Shown: positions 54,465-63,415, counted from the first letter of the stretch. The stretch: DNA of 64,000 nucleotides from Proteocatella sp041738345 (GCA_041738345.1 JBGSPX010000047.1:62001-126000); one strand, 5' to 3'. Translations and numbers: made by a program. The notes: generated by a model from the sequence alone, not told the origin.

Positions 54465-54922
54465 AACCCATTCCTTCCTTCTAACAACCTTAAATTTAAC
54501 TGTTTGTAATAATGTCTCGAAACATATGCCTTTTTGTGAGTGTTTTGAAATTCAATTATACTAGATGCAGTTAGATTTTTAGAAATTGAATATATTTTAT
54601 TTATATTCAAAATTGTTGATTTTGAAATTCTCATAAAATAATCAGGAAGAAGTTCTTCAAGCTCATAAAGTTTATACCTTACTTTGTAAACCTCATCTTC
54701 AGTATGTGCTGTTATTGTATTTTGGTCGGTTTCAAAAAATAGCACATTCTCAATATCCATATAGTATTGGGTTTCATCTTTGTAAAATATAATGGGTTCA
54801 GTTTTAGCTAAAGCTGCTAATATAGCATTTTCAACTGACTTTACATCGTCATTCACTTCTTTACACCTTATCACAATTTCATTTTCACTTATACTCTGAT
54901 CTACTTCAATCCGTATTTTCAT
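54461..54922 (-). CDS. LytTR-family DNA-binding regulator
   Basis: 153 aa from ATG 54922 with GGAG three bases upstream (short); a GTG at 54931 is the alternative. N-terminal part of about 50 residues has no receiver domain. C-terminal LytTR domain: YYMDIENVLFFETDQNTITAHTEDEVYKVRYKLYELEELLPDYFMRISKSTILNINKI. Stand-alone LytTR regulator paired with a membrane protein. Confidence 0.9.
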   Translation of the reverse strand: MKIRIEVDQSISENEIVIRCKEVNDDVKSVENAILAALAKTEPIIFYKDETQYYMDIENVLFFETDQNTITAHTEDEVYKVRYKLYELEELLPDYFMRISKSTILNINKIYSISKNLTASSIIEFQNTHKKAYVSRHYYKQLNLRLLEGRNGL

Positions 54923-55011
54923 GTTCTCCACTCTCCATAGTATAATTATATCAAGTAAAATGAAACTGTAAACTAATATGCGCTAAGAGGTTATTTTCTT
55001 ATTGTAAGAGG

Positions 55012-55248
55012 TTATTTTTTCCAAGCTGGAAGATTTGACATCATACTTTTGGCTGCATCAATAGCGGCCTCTTTTGTTATTCCTTGAGTTTTTACAATAA
55101 AAGCTGTCATTGATTCTAGCTTTTCATCATAAGACTGCATACTTCCATCTTCCTTAGCACAATAAATACAGTATTCTTTTGTCTCATCACCCATAGCATA
55201 TTCATTCTTAGTTTTCATTGGCATTCCACAAGCTATACATGTTTTCAT
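55012..55248 (-). CDS. Small zinc-ribbon protein
   Basis: 78 aa with two CxxC pairs (TCIACGMPM near residue 4 and YCIYCAKEDG near 28), a single zinc ribbon, then a helical tail. Follows the TetR gene by 11 bases and shares its transcript. Function unknown. Confidence 0.82.
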   Translation of the reverse strand: MKTCIACGMPMKTKNEYAMGDETKEYCIYCAKEDGSMQSYDEKLESMTAFIVKTQGITKEAAIDAAKSMMSNLPAWKK

Positions 55249-55259
55249 AACATACCTCT

Positions 55260-55847
55260 CTACTTTCTAACTAAATTTAAAAAATGTTCAATAAGCATAT
55301 CTCCATGTCTCTGATAAAATAACCCTTCTCTTCCAAATAAATCACTGTTCAAAAGATAATGATGTACAAGTCCAAGCCATGTGTTGAAAAACATATCTAA
55401 GGACATAGTTTTTATACTGCCTGCTATCATATCTTTTTCAGCTATATCAAGTATATGAACAGCTATTGTGGACTGAAGCGCTATAACAGTATTGCGTGCA
55501 CTTTTGTTCAGCATTCTACTTTCAAGTATAAGTCTTGTATAAAAGTCTTCATACTCGCTTATTCCAATAAGATGAGCTTTTAGAATATCTTCAAGCTTAC
55601 ACCTATCTAAACTTAATTCATGAAGCCTCGTTGCTATAATAGTTTTAAATTCTGAAATAACTTCCTCAGTAAGAATATCTTTATTTGGAAAATGAGAAAA
55701 AATTGTTCCATGAGATACATTTGCAGCATTTGAAATATCTGATGTCTTAGTGGAAATTATTCCACTTTTTGCAAATTCTATAAATGCTGCTTCGATAATA
55801 TTTTTTCTAGTTTGTTCTTTTTGCAGCTGCCTTTGTGTTTTTTGCAT
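55260..55847 (-). CDS. TetR-family regulator
   Basis: 195 aa: N-terminal HTH (IISTKTSDISNAANVSHGTIFSHFPNKDILTEEVI), then the ligand-binding helical domain. Preceded by a near-ideal promoter (55881-55909) with a 14-bp palindrome between it and the start, so it is autoregulated. Its other target is not evident; the zinc-ribbon gene follows. Confidence 0.93.
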   Translation of the reverse strand: MQKTQRQLQKEQTRKNIIEAAFIEFAKSGIISTKTSDISNAANVSHGTIFSHFPNKDILTEEVISEFKTIIATRLHELSLDRCKLEDILKAHLIGISEYEDFYTRLILESRMLNKSARNTVIALQSTIAVHILDIAEKDMIAGSIKTMSLDMFFNTWLGLVHHYLLNSDLFGREGLFYQRHGDMLIEHFLNLVRK

Positions 55848-55867
55848 TACATTGACTCCTAACTCAT

Positions 55868-55909
55868 TGAGTTTAAACTCATTATATTATTATATAATCT
55901 ATATGTCAA
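55868..55909 (-). promoter_or_regulatory. TetR promoter and operator
   Basis: On minus, TTGACA and TATAAT with a 17-base spacer (55881-55909). The palindrome TGAGTTTAAACTCA (55868-55881) touches the -10 element on its downstream side, ideal for repression by the TetR protein encoded next. Confidence 0.78.
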
Positions 55910-55914
55910 TATTT

Positions 55915-56406
55915 TTATTCTACATCATCTTCTTGAGATTTTAATTGTGCTTCTATTTTAAGTTGTTTCTTTTTATTTAATATATATAGTATTTCAAATG
56001 CTATAAATGCTGTAATAGTTGCACTTACTAGAGTAAGCGCACTTACCAATATTGTATTTGCTATATCCTTGGAGAAAAAGTCTTTATATCTGATATAGTT
56101 AAACGTAGTATTTATTATAGTTATCGTAATTCCACACACCAAACTATTTAAAATCACGATTTTTTGCCCATATTTTTTATATGACATTATGTCGTCTCCA
56201 CTTGTCAAACTTCTAAATAACAAATACACTGCACTTACCATAAATAATATCATTTCAACCGCATATTGTGAAAATGGAGCATCAAATATATATTGCTGAA
56301 TTAAAACTGATAGCAAAAGTCCAAAAAACAGTATTTGAAAAGCATCATTTCCAATTTTTCTTCTTTGTGCTAAAACTCTTTCATCTTCAATCTTTTTATT
56401 TTTCAT
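55915..56406 (-). CDS. DUF6773-type membrane protein
   Basis: 163 aa from ATG 56406 (GGAGG, seven bases). Four TM helices (QILFFGLLLSVLIQQYIF; MILFMVSAVYLLFR; IVILNSLVCGITITIIN; ILVSALTLVSATITAFIAFEIL) and a charged tail. Encoded right after a small XRE regulator, a common clostridial pair. Function unknown. Confidence 0.8.
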   Translation of the reverse strand: MKNKKIEDERVLAQRRKIGNDAFQILFFGLLLSVLIQQYIFDAPFSQYAVEMILFMVSAVYLLFRSLTSGDDIMSYKKYGQKIVILNSLVCGITITIINTTFNYIRYKDFFSKDIANTILVSALTLVSATITAFIAFEILYILNKKKQLKIEAQLKSQEDDVE

Positions 56407-56408
56407 GC

Positions 56409-56603
56409 TTATTCCTCCCAAAATAAATCATTTAAAGTTTTCCCAAGCACCCTGCATATAGCAATACACAAATTTAGTGAAGGGTTATAATCTCCTGCTT
56501 CAATAAGACCTATAGTCTGCCTTGTCACCCCAACAGCCTTAGCTAAATCGTCTTGCTTCATATCTTTTTCAATTCGTGCTATTTTTAATCTTTTATTCTT
56601 CAT
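56409..56603 (-). CDS. Small XRE-family regulator
   Basis: 64 aa from ATG 56603 behind AGGAGGGCTGAG; the upstream TTG is within the promoter-leader. A single Cro/CI HTH (KQDDLAKAVGVTRQTIGLIEAGDYNPSLNLC) ending in LNDLFWEE, typical of the YgzD/YozG kind. A few bases from the membrane protein that it is paired with. Confidence 0.92.
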   Translation of the reverse strand: MKNKRLKIARIEKDMKQDDLAKAVGVTRQTIGLIEAGDYNPSLNLCIAICRVLGKTLNDLFWEE

Positions 56604-56623
56604 CTCAGCCCTCCTATATTGCA

Positions 56624-56652
56624 ATTATAATTTATATATTGCTAAATGTCAA
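56624..56652 (-). promoter_or_regulatory. Promoter of the XRE/membrane pair
   Basis: TTGACA and TATAAT with a 17-base spacer on minus. Two TATATTGC direct copies flank it and may be the XRE binding sites. Confidence 0.72.
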
Positions 56653-56717
56653 CTATACATTGCATTAAGTTCTATATTATTTACTTTTAATCAATATTTC
56701 ATTATATATATCAACAA

Positions 56718-56754
56718 AAAACTAAGCCTCTACATTTAGTATGGCTTAGCTTTT
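56718..56754 (-). terminator. Terminator of the ABC-2 operon
   Basis: CTAAGCC / GGCTTAG stem followed by T6 on the minus strand, 20 bases past the permease stop. Confidence 0.85.
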
Positions 56755-56771
56755 ATTTTTATATTATCGAT

Positions 56772-57551
56772 TTATTCTCTATTAAATATTTTATTTGCAG
56801 CAATTATAGCTAAACTTATGGTTAATACACTTGCGAAAAATACAGTTTGGAATCCATATAGTATGAAACTTTCATTCCAACCTTCTATAAGAAGTCCTCT
56901 CATAGACTCAAATATATATGTGGTAGGATTTAAAATTGCTGCAATTCTAAGCCATTTGGCTTCAATTAAGTTTAGTGGGACAAATGTGGTGCTTAAAAAA
57001 ATCATAGGAAAAAATATAGTTGTGCTCATCTGAACTGCAAATGAATTCCTAGTTATAAGCGCTACAGTAACTGCATATCCAGTGAATGCAAGTCCAAGCC
57101 CCATTACTAAAATAAGAATTAATAAAAAATTACTTATTCCAGATATGTTAACTCCTAGAAATATTGATAATATAAGTAATGCCAATGATTGTATCGTTAA
57201 ATGAAACATTCCATTAATTATCGGGCCTAATACAATTGCTACTCTAGATACTGGAGTAAGAATAAGTCTTTCAAAATAACCACATTCCAAGTCCTTAACC
57301 AGGCTTGATACAGCTCCACTTGCCGCTCCAATCGCTGATGAAACAATCGATATTGGAAGAATAAAAGAAATATAGTTAACATTTTTCAAATCTATTAAAC
57401 TTGTGACAGAACCAAGCCCTGCACTATATACAAATAAAAAAAATATACTTATTATAAAATTTGGAATGTACACATAGGGCATTCTTAATGATGCTGAAAT
57501 ACTTCTATTGGTAAGTATAATTATATCCGATATAAATTTATTTACTTTCAT
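56772..57551 (-). CDS. ABC-2 type exporter permease
   Basis: 259 aa with six TM helices and the DrrB/NodJ motif DLECGYFERLILTPVSR. Forms an exporter with the ATPase that precedes it by 17 bases. Substrate is likely a hydrophobic drug or lipid, by family. Confidence 0.92.
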   Translation of the reverse strand: MKVNKFISDIIILTNRSISASLRMPYVYIPNFIISIFFLFVYSAGLGSVTSLIDLKNVNYISFILPISIVSSAIGAASGAVSSLVKDLECGYFERLILTPVSRVAIVLGPIINGMFHLTIQSLALLILSIFLGVNISGISNFLLILILVMGLGLAFTGYAVTVALITRNSFAVQMSTTIFFPMIFLSTTFVPLNLIEAKWLRIAAILNPTTYIFESMRGLLIEGWNESFILYGFQTVFFASVLTISLAIIAANKIFNRE

Positions 57552-57568
57552 ACAACTCCCTTCATAAA

Positions 57569-58324
57569 TTACTTCGTAACAACCTCAAAGAAAACATCCT
57601 CCAATGTCGTATTCCTATAATCTGTCTTATTCTTATCAACAGTCTCTTTAAGTGAACTGGGATTTCCAAAAGCTGCAAGTTCTCCATTTTTTATTATAGC
57701 AATCTTATCAGCCATCTTATCGGCTTCCTCTAGATACTGAGTAGTAAGGAATATGGTAGTACCATACTCCTTATTTAATAAATTTATTTCCTCCCATAGC
57801 TTTATCCTACTTATTGGGTCTAAACCTACTGTGGGTTCATCAAGAAATAGTATTTTGGGGTGATGTACAAGACTTATCGCTAAATCAAGTCTTCGCTTCA
57901 TACCACCTGAATACTTCCCACAGGCTCTATCCGAAACCTCTTCTAAATCAAATTTTTTTATTAATTCCTCCGCTCTTTTTGAGCCTTCTTGCTTTGAAAA
58001 ACCAAAAAGTCTAGCCTGAAGCATAAGCATTTCTCTTCCCGTAAGCATCGGATCTATTGCTGTATTTTGAAGTGCTGTCCCTATATTGAATCTTATTTTT
58101 GATGGTTGTTTCTCCAAGTTATATCCTGCTATCTCAACAGTTCCCGAAGACGCTCTAATTAAAGTTGTCAAAATTTTTATCGTTGTAGATTTTCCAGCTC
58201 CATTGGGCCCAAGAAACGCAAAAAATTCACCAGACTTTACCTCAAAACTTATATTTTTTACTGCTTCAGTTCCATTCCTATACATTTTTGATAATCCTGA
58301 AACTTTAATTATATTTTCAGTCAT
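57569..58324 (-). CDS. ABC exporter ATP-binding protein (DrrA-like)
   Basis: 251 aa: Walker A GPNGAGKST, Q-loop ALQNTAID, signature YSGGMKRR, Walker B ILFLDEPTVGLDP, then the DrrA-type C-terminal part (LEDVFFEVV). Its start touches the stop of the P-loop protein gene, so the three genes are one operon, facing the MerR gene. Confidence 0.94.
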   Translation of the reverse strand: MTENIIKVSGLSKMYRNGTEAVKNISFEVKSGEFFAFLGPNGAGKSTTIKILTTLIRASSGTVEIAGYNLEKQPSKIRFNIGTALQNTAIDPMLTGREMLMLQARLFGFSKQEGSKRAEELIKKFDLEEVSDRACGKYSGGMKRRLDLAISLVHHPKILFLDEPTVGLDPISRIKLWEEINLLNKEYGTTIFLTTQYLEEADKMADKIAIIKNGELAAFGNPSSLKETVDKNKTDYRNTTLEDVFFEVVTK

Positions 58325-59011
58325 TTATATCCCTCCAAATACATTAATTACCTTTTCTAAAACCATTTCAGAGGGTTCTTCCTCACTTCTAAAAATAATA
58401 CTTATATTATTCGCCTTGCACTCTAACTCCATCTGTCTATTTATGAGGTCATTAAGCTTCAAAAATTTATTCCACTTATATTCTGGAGATGATAATTCAT
58501 ATATCATATCCTTCATAAGCAAGCGATTCTCATCCTTACTCCATATTCTTCTACAAAGTTCATCATCTACTCTCAAACAACATATTTGATTTTTATTCAA
58601 AACTTTTGCTAATATATCAGGATTTGTTATTCCACCATCTACAATTATCTTTTTATTTTTATCCATTTTTTCTATATCTTCACAAAATAAGCTAAGTTGT
58701 TCCACCATAGAAGTCATATTAAATAAATTATACTGTTCCCAATTAGGAAACGAAAGTGCCCACTCCAATGGATTTTCAGCTCCAAACCAACTACTATTTG
58801 CAGGATGAAGTTCTACCGAATATCTATCCATGTATTCCCCAAATATATATTCATCCATATCATATCTTACAAAACCAAATTTATCTTCCATAAGTTTACT
58901 TATAGTACTTTTCCCAGAACACGAGCCTCCTACAAGCCAAAAAACATTGCTATTGTTGGCTAATTTTGACTTAACTCCCTCAAATAAATCCATATCCATC
59001 TTAAATTCCAT
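58325..59011 (-). CDS. P-loop kinase-like protein
   Basis: 228 aa with Walker A GGSCSGKST (about residues 28-36), a DEYIFGEYMDRY segment and VDGGITNPDILAKVL as a Walker-B-like region, like nucleotide or small-molecule kinases (AAA_18/cytidylate-kinase-like), but no family is sure. First gene of the ABC-2 operon. An antibiotic- or metabolite-kinase role next to an exporter is possible but speculative. Confidence 0.78.
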   Translation of the reverse strand: MEFKMDMDLFEGVKSKLANNSNVFWLVGGSCSGKSTISKLMEDKFGFVRYDMDEYIFGEYMDRYSVELHPANSSWFGAENPLEWALSFPNWEQYNLFNMTSMVEQLSLFCEDIEKMDKNKKIIVDGGITNPDILAKVLNKNQICCLRVDDELCRRIWSKDENRLLMKDMIYELSSPEYKWNKFLKLNDLINRQMELECKANNISIIFRSEEEPSEMVLEKVINVFGGI

Positions 59012-59132
59012 AAAAATCCTCCTATTTGATAAACATTTTATTTTTGAAGCGCGGCAAAAACCTTGAATTTAATTATAGCTATTTATCAAACTCTGGTGTT
59101 ATAATGGAGACTTTTATTTTTTTACATAAAAA

Positions 59133-59188
59133 AACACTAACATAAACTTGGAATATGATGATAAAATATATCCAAATATGATAGTGTT
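59133..59188. promoter_or_regulatory. Candidate MerR operator in divergent region
   Basis: Nested inverted repeats: AACACTA (59133) with TAGTGTT (59182-59188), and TTGGA (59148) with TCCAA (59171). Located between the kinase-like gene and the MerR gene, fit for control of both. The two repeat centres differ by one base. Confidence 0.45.
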
Positions 59189-59223
59189 CTTACAAATAAT
59201 TTTTTATAAGATATGAGGTTTAT

Positions 59224-59970
59224 ATGTCAAATACTTACAGCACCTCGCAAATTGCAAAAATAGTTGGAGTTCATCCTAACACTGTACGACTTTACGAAAG
59301 TTTAGAACTGATACCTCCTGCCATTAGAAAAAATAATGGCTATCGTGTCTTTAATGATTACCATATCGAACAATTTAAACTTGCAAAAATGGCTCTTAAA
59401 GTAGATGTATTACAAAACGGCCTACGAAAAAAAGCCATAATGATAATCAAACTATCTGCTAAGTTTAATATAGACGAAGCCCTTACGCTTGCTAAAGAAT
59501 ACTTGACCAAGCTTCGTGACGAACAAGAAAATGCAGAAGAAGCCATAGCTATTGTAAATGATATTTTAAAAAATAAAGAAACTTCCCATAATATTAAGAC
59601 CCTTACTCGAAAACAAACCGCCGAATATCTTAATATAAGCATAGATACTCTTAGAAATTGGGAACTAAATGGTCTTATAAAAATAAAACGCAGTCAAAAT
59701 GGCTATAGAATATACACCTACGAAGATATCTTAACGCTTAAGGTAATTCGTTCATTACGATGTGCCAATTACTCACTTTCAGCTATACTTAGGATGCTTT
59801 CTGCATTTTCAAATAATCCAGATATAAATATTAGAGAAGTAATAAACACCCCAAACTATAATGAAGAAATAGTGTCTGTCTGCGATAAGCTTATCTCCTC
59901 ATTAAAAGAGGCTGAGTTTTATGCTATGCAAATTATCAGTCAGCTAGAGAAAATGTTATCTTATCTATAA
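59224..59970 (+). CDS. MerR-family regulator with two HTH domains
   Basis: 248 aa carrying two MerR-type HTH domains: residues about 6-65 (YSTSQIAKIVGVHPNTVRLYESLELI) and about 133-195 (LTRKQTAEYLNISIDTLRNWELNGLI). The pieces between are coiled coil, and the C-terminal segment holds one effector-like helix bundle. Most MerR proteins have one HTH and dimerise; a tandem could bind as a monomer. Divergent from the ABC-2 exporter operon. Its 3' end overlaps the convergent gene at 59936 by 35 bases. Confidence 0.9.
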   Translation: MSNTYSTSQIAKIVGVHPNTVRLYESLELIPPAIRKNNGYRVFNDYHIEQFKLAKMALKVDVLQNGLRKKAIMIIKLSAKFNIDEALTLAKEYLTKLRDEQENAEEAIAIVNDILKNKETSHNIKTLTRKQTAEYLNISIDTLRNWELNGLIKIKRSQNGYRIYTYEDILTLKVIRSLRCANYSLSAILRMLSAFSNNPDINIREVINTPNYNEEIVSVCDKLISSLKEAEFYAMQIISQLEKMLSYL

Positions 59971-60670
59971 TATCAAGTGCTGTAGTAAGCTTTGATATAT
60001 CAGTGTTCAAATCACCGTTACTTCCATCAGCGCTACTACATCCTAAGATTGAAAGTTCATAAGTCTTATTATTTTTTGTATTTATCAGTCCTTCATATAC
60101 AATTGCTGGCTGGCCACTACCAAATGCTCCTCCTGAATAATTATCATCTGATTCTATTGCTTCTTTCGGATAATAGTTGTTAAAATCTGTAGACATATTG
60201 ATTTCAGCTAGCACTCTATATTCATTTGGAATATTGCTTAATTTAGTAAGTATTACTGAATCTTTTTTTGGAGTAGCTGAAGATACTTGATCTGGAATTA
60301 CTTCATTATTCTCTTTCTTATGAGTCCAATAGGGAAGTGATTCCTTTCTATCTATTTGCGCCTCATCCCCTGAAGCTCTACTCCATTTTTTATACATAGT
60401 CTTCTCAGTAACATAAATAGTATCAATATAATTTCCATCTAAATCTTCAATCCATATCGCTATTTGTGGAGGTGTTTTTATTTTTATTAGTGAATTAACT
60501 CTAAAATCATGAAGATAATTTTCGCCTCGATAAATTTCAACCTTTACAGTTTCTCCCTCTAAATCTTTTTTTAATATAATATTAGTTTTCTTATCAGCTA
60601 TCAAAGCACTTGTTGCTAAAATAATAACTAATAGTATCACTACTGGAATTATAATCTTTTTTAATTTCAT
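59936..60670 (-). CDS. Exported protein, possibly DUF2271-like
   Basis: 244 aa from ATG 60670 (GGAGG five bases before; an ATG four codons earlier overlaps the RBS). N-terminal membrane anchor (IIIPVVILLVIILATSALIA) and an extracytoplasmic domain with PPQIAIWIEDLDGNYIDTIYVTEK, later VSSATPKKD and EYRVLAEINMSTDFNNYYP, which resembles DUF2271 proteins. Behind a TetR gene with no gap to speak of, so under its control. Function unknown. Confidence 0.72.
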   Translation of the reverse strand: MKLKKIIIPVVILLVIILATSALIADKKTNIILKKDLEGETVKVEIYRGENYLHDFRVNSLIKIKTPPQIAIWIEDLDGNYIDTIYVTEKTMYKKWSRASGDEAQIDRKESLPYWTHKKENNEVIPDQVSSATPKKDSVILTKLSNIPNEYRVLAEINMSTDFNNYYPKEAIESDDNYSGGAFGSGQPAIVYEGLINTKNNKTYELSILGCSSADGSNGDLNTDISKLTTALDIIDKITFSLAD

Positions 60671-60682
60671 ATATACCTCCAT

Positions 60683-61339
60683 TTATTTTTTTATTGCTCT
60701 AATCAATAAACTCATAGACTCTTCAAAAAAACTCTGTTTTTCAATCTTATGATAAAGCTTTAAATACTTTTCTTTGGTACTATATGTTCTTAAAATTCCA
60801 ATACTGCTTCCCCACAAAAAAACTGCAACATGCTTAGCATTTATATCTCCTCTAATTGAACCATCTAATATTCCGTCTTCTAATGCCTTTATTAAATAGC
60901 CTAAGAGGATTTCCCCTTGCGAATAGCATTCACTTGCTGAATTTTCACCTAAACTTTCTTTAGTTAGTTCAAAATCCTGCTCCTTATTTTCGTATTCCAT
61001 TATAGAATTGAAATAGTTAGGATACTCCTCACTAAATTCAATAATAAGTCTACCTATAAGTTCAATATTTTCAAGACCTGTTTTTAAATCATAAACTTCT
61101 AAAGCTTTTTGAAGTTTACTATTTAAAAGAATATATCCTCTAGTCATTATTTCAAAATAAAGTTCGTCCTTACTTCTAAAATATACATATACTGTCCTCT
61201 TGCTAAATTCCGCTTCTTTAGCTACATCATCCATAGTTGCTGTATCAAATCCTTTTGAAAAAAACACTTTTTCTGCTGCATCTATTATGTCTTGCCTTTT
61301 CAAGTCCTTTTCCTTAAGTTTTCTTGATAAAACTCCCAA
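60683..61339 (-). CDS. TetR-family regulator
   Basis: About 218 aa from TTG 61339, six bases after GGGAGGG; longer in-frame starts run into the RBS. HTH: TMDDVAKEAEFSKRTVYVYFRSKDELYFEI, then a TetR C-domain. Operator palindrome and promoter directly upstream. Likely represses itself and the exported protein gene. Confidence 0.88.
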   Translation of the reverse strand: MGVLSRKLKEKDLKRQDIIDAAEKVFFSKGFDTATMDDVAKEAEFSKRTVYVYFRSKDELYFEIMTRGYILLNSKLQKALEVYDLKTGLENIELIGRLIIEFSEEYPNYFNSIMEYENKEQDFELTKESLGENSASECYSQGEILLGYLIKALEDGILDGSIRGDINAKHVAVFLWGSSIGILRTYSTKEKYLKLYHKIEKQSFFEESMSLLIRAIKK

Positions 61340-61355
61340 CAAAATCCCTCCCTCC

Positions 61356-61416
61356 AAATAAAGTAAACTTATAGTTTACTTTATTTCATTGTAGTGAAAA
61401 AAGATGATTTTGTCAA
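61356..61416 (-). promoter_or_regulatory. TetR promoter and operator
   Basis: Minus-strand TTGACA and TACAAT with a 17-base spacer (61388-61416), then a palindrome with perfect 14-base arms AAATAAAGTAAACT / AGTTTACTTTATTT (61356-61386) beginning one base downstream of the -10. Confidence 0.82.
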
Positions 61417-61423
61417 TTTATTT

Positions 61424-63049
61424 CTATCTTTTTTTAAGTCTTTCAAGTTCTAATTCTATTACTTCTTTATCAATTCTTTCAAATAATACCTCGATTTCTC
61501 CAAATTCAATATTTGAAATTAAATCTAGATTTCTCCAAGTATTCTCTTTAAATCCAAACCAACTTTTTATCTTACATGAAGATTCAGGAAGAAACGGCTC
61601 AAGTAAATTTGCGATATTTACAATCGCATAAATACAATTATATATAGTATTTATACATTCGTCCTTGTCATTTTTTATTGTAAGCCATGGTGTTTTTTCA
61701 TCAAAATATTTATTTATACCTCTTATAAATTCAAATATCCTTTCAAGTGCGCATTTCAAATTACCTTGTTCCACAGAATCGCCTACTAGATTATAAAGTT
61801 CTAATATCGCATTACTTAAAACACAATCTATTTTTCCGCTTGGAACTTTGCTATCAAAAAATTTTTTAGCAAATACCAAAGTCCTATTTACAAGATTTCC
61901 ATAAGCTCCAAGAAGCTCTCCATTATTACGATTTACAAATTCTCTCCATGAAAAATCAGTATCTCTTTTTTCTGGAGCATTTATCAAAAAGAAATATCTA
62001 AGCACATCAGCTTCATATCTTGATAATAAATCTGGTATCCATAATGCCCAATCATTACTAGTAGATATCTTCTTACCTTCTAATGTAACATATTCACTTG
62101 ATATCATCTTGTCCGAAAATTTGTTAATACCAATCCCATTTATAAGCGCTGGCAAAATTATTGAATGAAATGGTATATTATCTTTTCCATGAATATAATA
62201 AGATATAGAATCTTCTGACCAGAAATCTTTATACGATTTATTATTTTCTAGTGCCCATTTTTGGCTCATTGTAAAATAACCCAGAACTGCATCAATCCAA
62301 ACATATACCTTCTTATCTTCAAAGCCTTCTATTGGAATATCTATTCCCCATGATAAATCTCTTGATATAGCTCTATCACATAGTCCCTCTTGTAAATAAC
62401 GCTTAGTACTATTAACTGCATTTAATTTCCAATTATCGCCTACATTTTTTATATTTTCTTCAAATAAGGCTTGAAATTTAGAAAGTGCAAAATAAAGTTG
62501 TTTATTAACTTTTACAGAAGGCTCTTTCCCACATAATTTACAGCTCCTTTCAAAAAGTTCCAACGGATCAAGTAAACTCCCACATGAATCACATTGATCC
62601 CCTCTTGCTTTTGAATTACATTTTGGACAAACTCCTTCTACATATCTATCTGGCAAGAATTGATTACAATGTTCACAATATATTTGCTCAACCTCTTTTT
62701 CATATATAAATTCATTTTTATGCAATAATCTTATTATTTCTTGAACTGATTTTTTGTGAAACTCATCATCGGTTCTTCCATATAAATCATATGAAAAATT
62801 CAATTTTCTGAAGCACTCTTCAAATTCTTGATGATATTTATTTGTGATAACCTTGGGAGATACTCCTTCCTGCTTTGCTCTTATAGATATAGGCGTTCCA
62901 TGGCAATCACTTCCAGAAACATAAAGTACATTATCCCCCTTCGCTCTATAATACCTTGCAATAACATCTCCTGGTAATAAAGCGGCTACATGCCCTATGT
63001 GTAGTGAGCCATTTGCATAAGGCCATGCTCCTCCAATAAGTATATTCAT
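61424..63049 (-). CDS. metG: Methionyl-tRNA synthetase (short form)
   Basis: 541 aa, class I synthetase charging tRNA-Met. HIGH motif in LHIGHVAAL, knuckle with four Cys pairs (CEHCNQFLPDRYVEGVCPKC; CDSCGSLLDPLELFERSCKLC) and the KMSKS-type loop as KKISTSNDW. No C-terminal Trbp111 domain, unlike many clostridial MetRS. The N-terminus and KISTS loop resemble the second (MetS2-type) synthetase of some Gram-positives, which gives resistance to MetRS inhibitors; this link is a recollection. Expression is controlled by the T-box upstream. Confidence 0.93.
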   Translation of the reverse strand: MNILIGGAWPYANGSLHIGHVAALLPGDVIARYYRAKGDNVLYVSGSDCHGTPISIRAKQEGVSPKVITNKYHQEFEECFRKLNFSYDLYGRTDDEFHKKSVQEIIRLLHKNEFIYEKEVEQIYCEHCNQFLPDRYVEGVCPKCNSKARGDQCDSCGSLLDPLELFERSCKLCGKEPSVKVNKQLYFALSKFQALFEENIKNVGDNWKLNAVNSTKRYLQEGLCDRAISRDLSWGIDIPIEGFEDKKVYVWIDAVLGYFTMSQKWALENNKSYKDFWSEDSISYYIHGKDNIPFHSIILPALINGIGINKFSDKMISSEYVTLEGKKISTSNDWALWIPDLLSRYEADVLRYFFLINAPEKRDTDFSWREFVNRNNGELLGAYGNLVNRTLVFAKKFFDSKVPSGKIDCVLSNAILELYNLVGDSVEQGNLKCALERIFEFIRGINKYFDEKTPWLTIKNDKDECINTIYNCIYAIVNIANLLEPFLPESSCKIKSWFGFKENTWRNLDLISNIEFGEIEVLFERIDKEVIELELERLKKR

Positions 63050-63074
63050 ATTTTTCCTCCTTCTATAATTGTGT

Positions 63075-63360
63075 AAAACAAAAAACTCCCGTTCTAAGAA
63101 AAATTCTTAGGAACGAGAGTGTAATTTCGTGGTACCATCCTATTTTATGTATATTTTACAATATACACCTTATCGAGTACGTCATCAAAAATGATTATAC
63201 TCTATCACTATAACGGGTGAACCCGTTGCAGCCTTAATTTTTATAAAATCTCGGTGCACCACTCCAAGGCCATTTTCATTTTAATATTCTTTGCTTTTTC
63301 TCACCAACAAAGCTCTCTGTAAAAGTATTCTTAAAACTATTTTCCTTTTCTTTGCGTTTT
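63075..63360 (-). promoter_or_regulatory. Methionine T-box leader
   Basis: Untranslated leader of metG on minus. It carries the T-box sequence AGGATGGTACCACG (63128-63141), an AG-rich stem I with a candidate ATG specifier in TAAAATGAAAATGG (about 63260-63285), and a terminator whose 5' arm CTCTCGTTCC competes with the antiterminator. Uncharged tRNA-Met should allow read-through. Confidence 0.85.
63086..63119 (-). terminator. T-box attenuator terminator
   Basis: Stem with arms CTCTCGTTCCTAAGAA and TTCTTAGAACGGGAG on minus, T6 after it. Part of the metG leader. Confidence 0.88.
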
Positions 63361-63387
63361 ATCAATTATGTTTATATTTTAAAAATA

Positions 63388-63415
63388 ATTATACCTCTAA
63401 TATATATATTGTCAA
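63388..63415 (-). promoter_or_regulatory. metG promoter
   Basis: On minus TTGACA and TATAAT with a 16-base spacer, directly upstream of the T-box leader. Confidence 0.7.

Noticed and set aside
58086..58589. Plus-strand 167-codon frame
   Set aside because: Spans the junction of two well-supported minus genes; a shadow.
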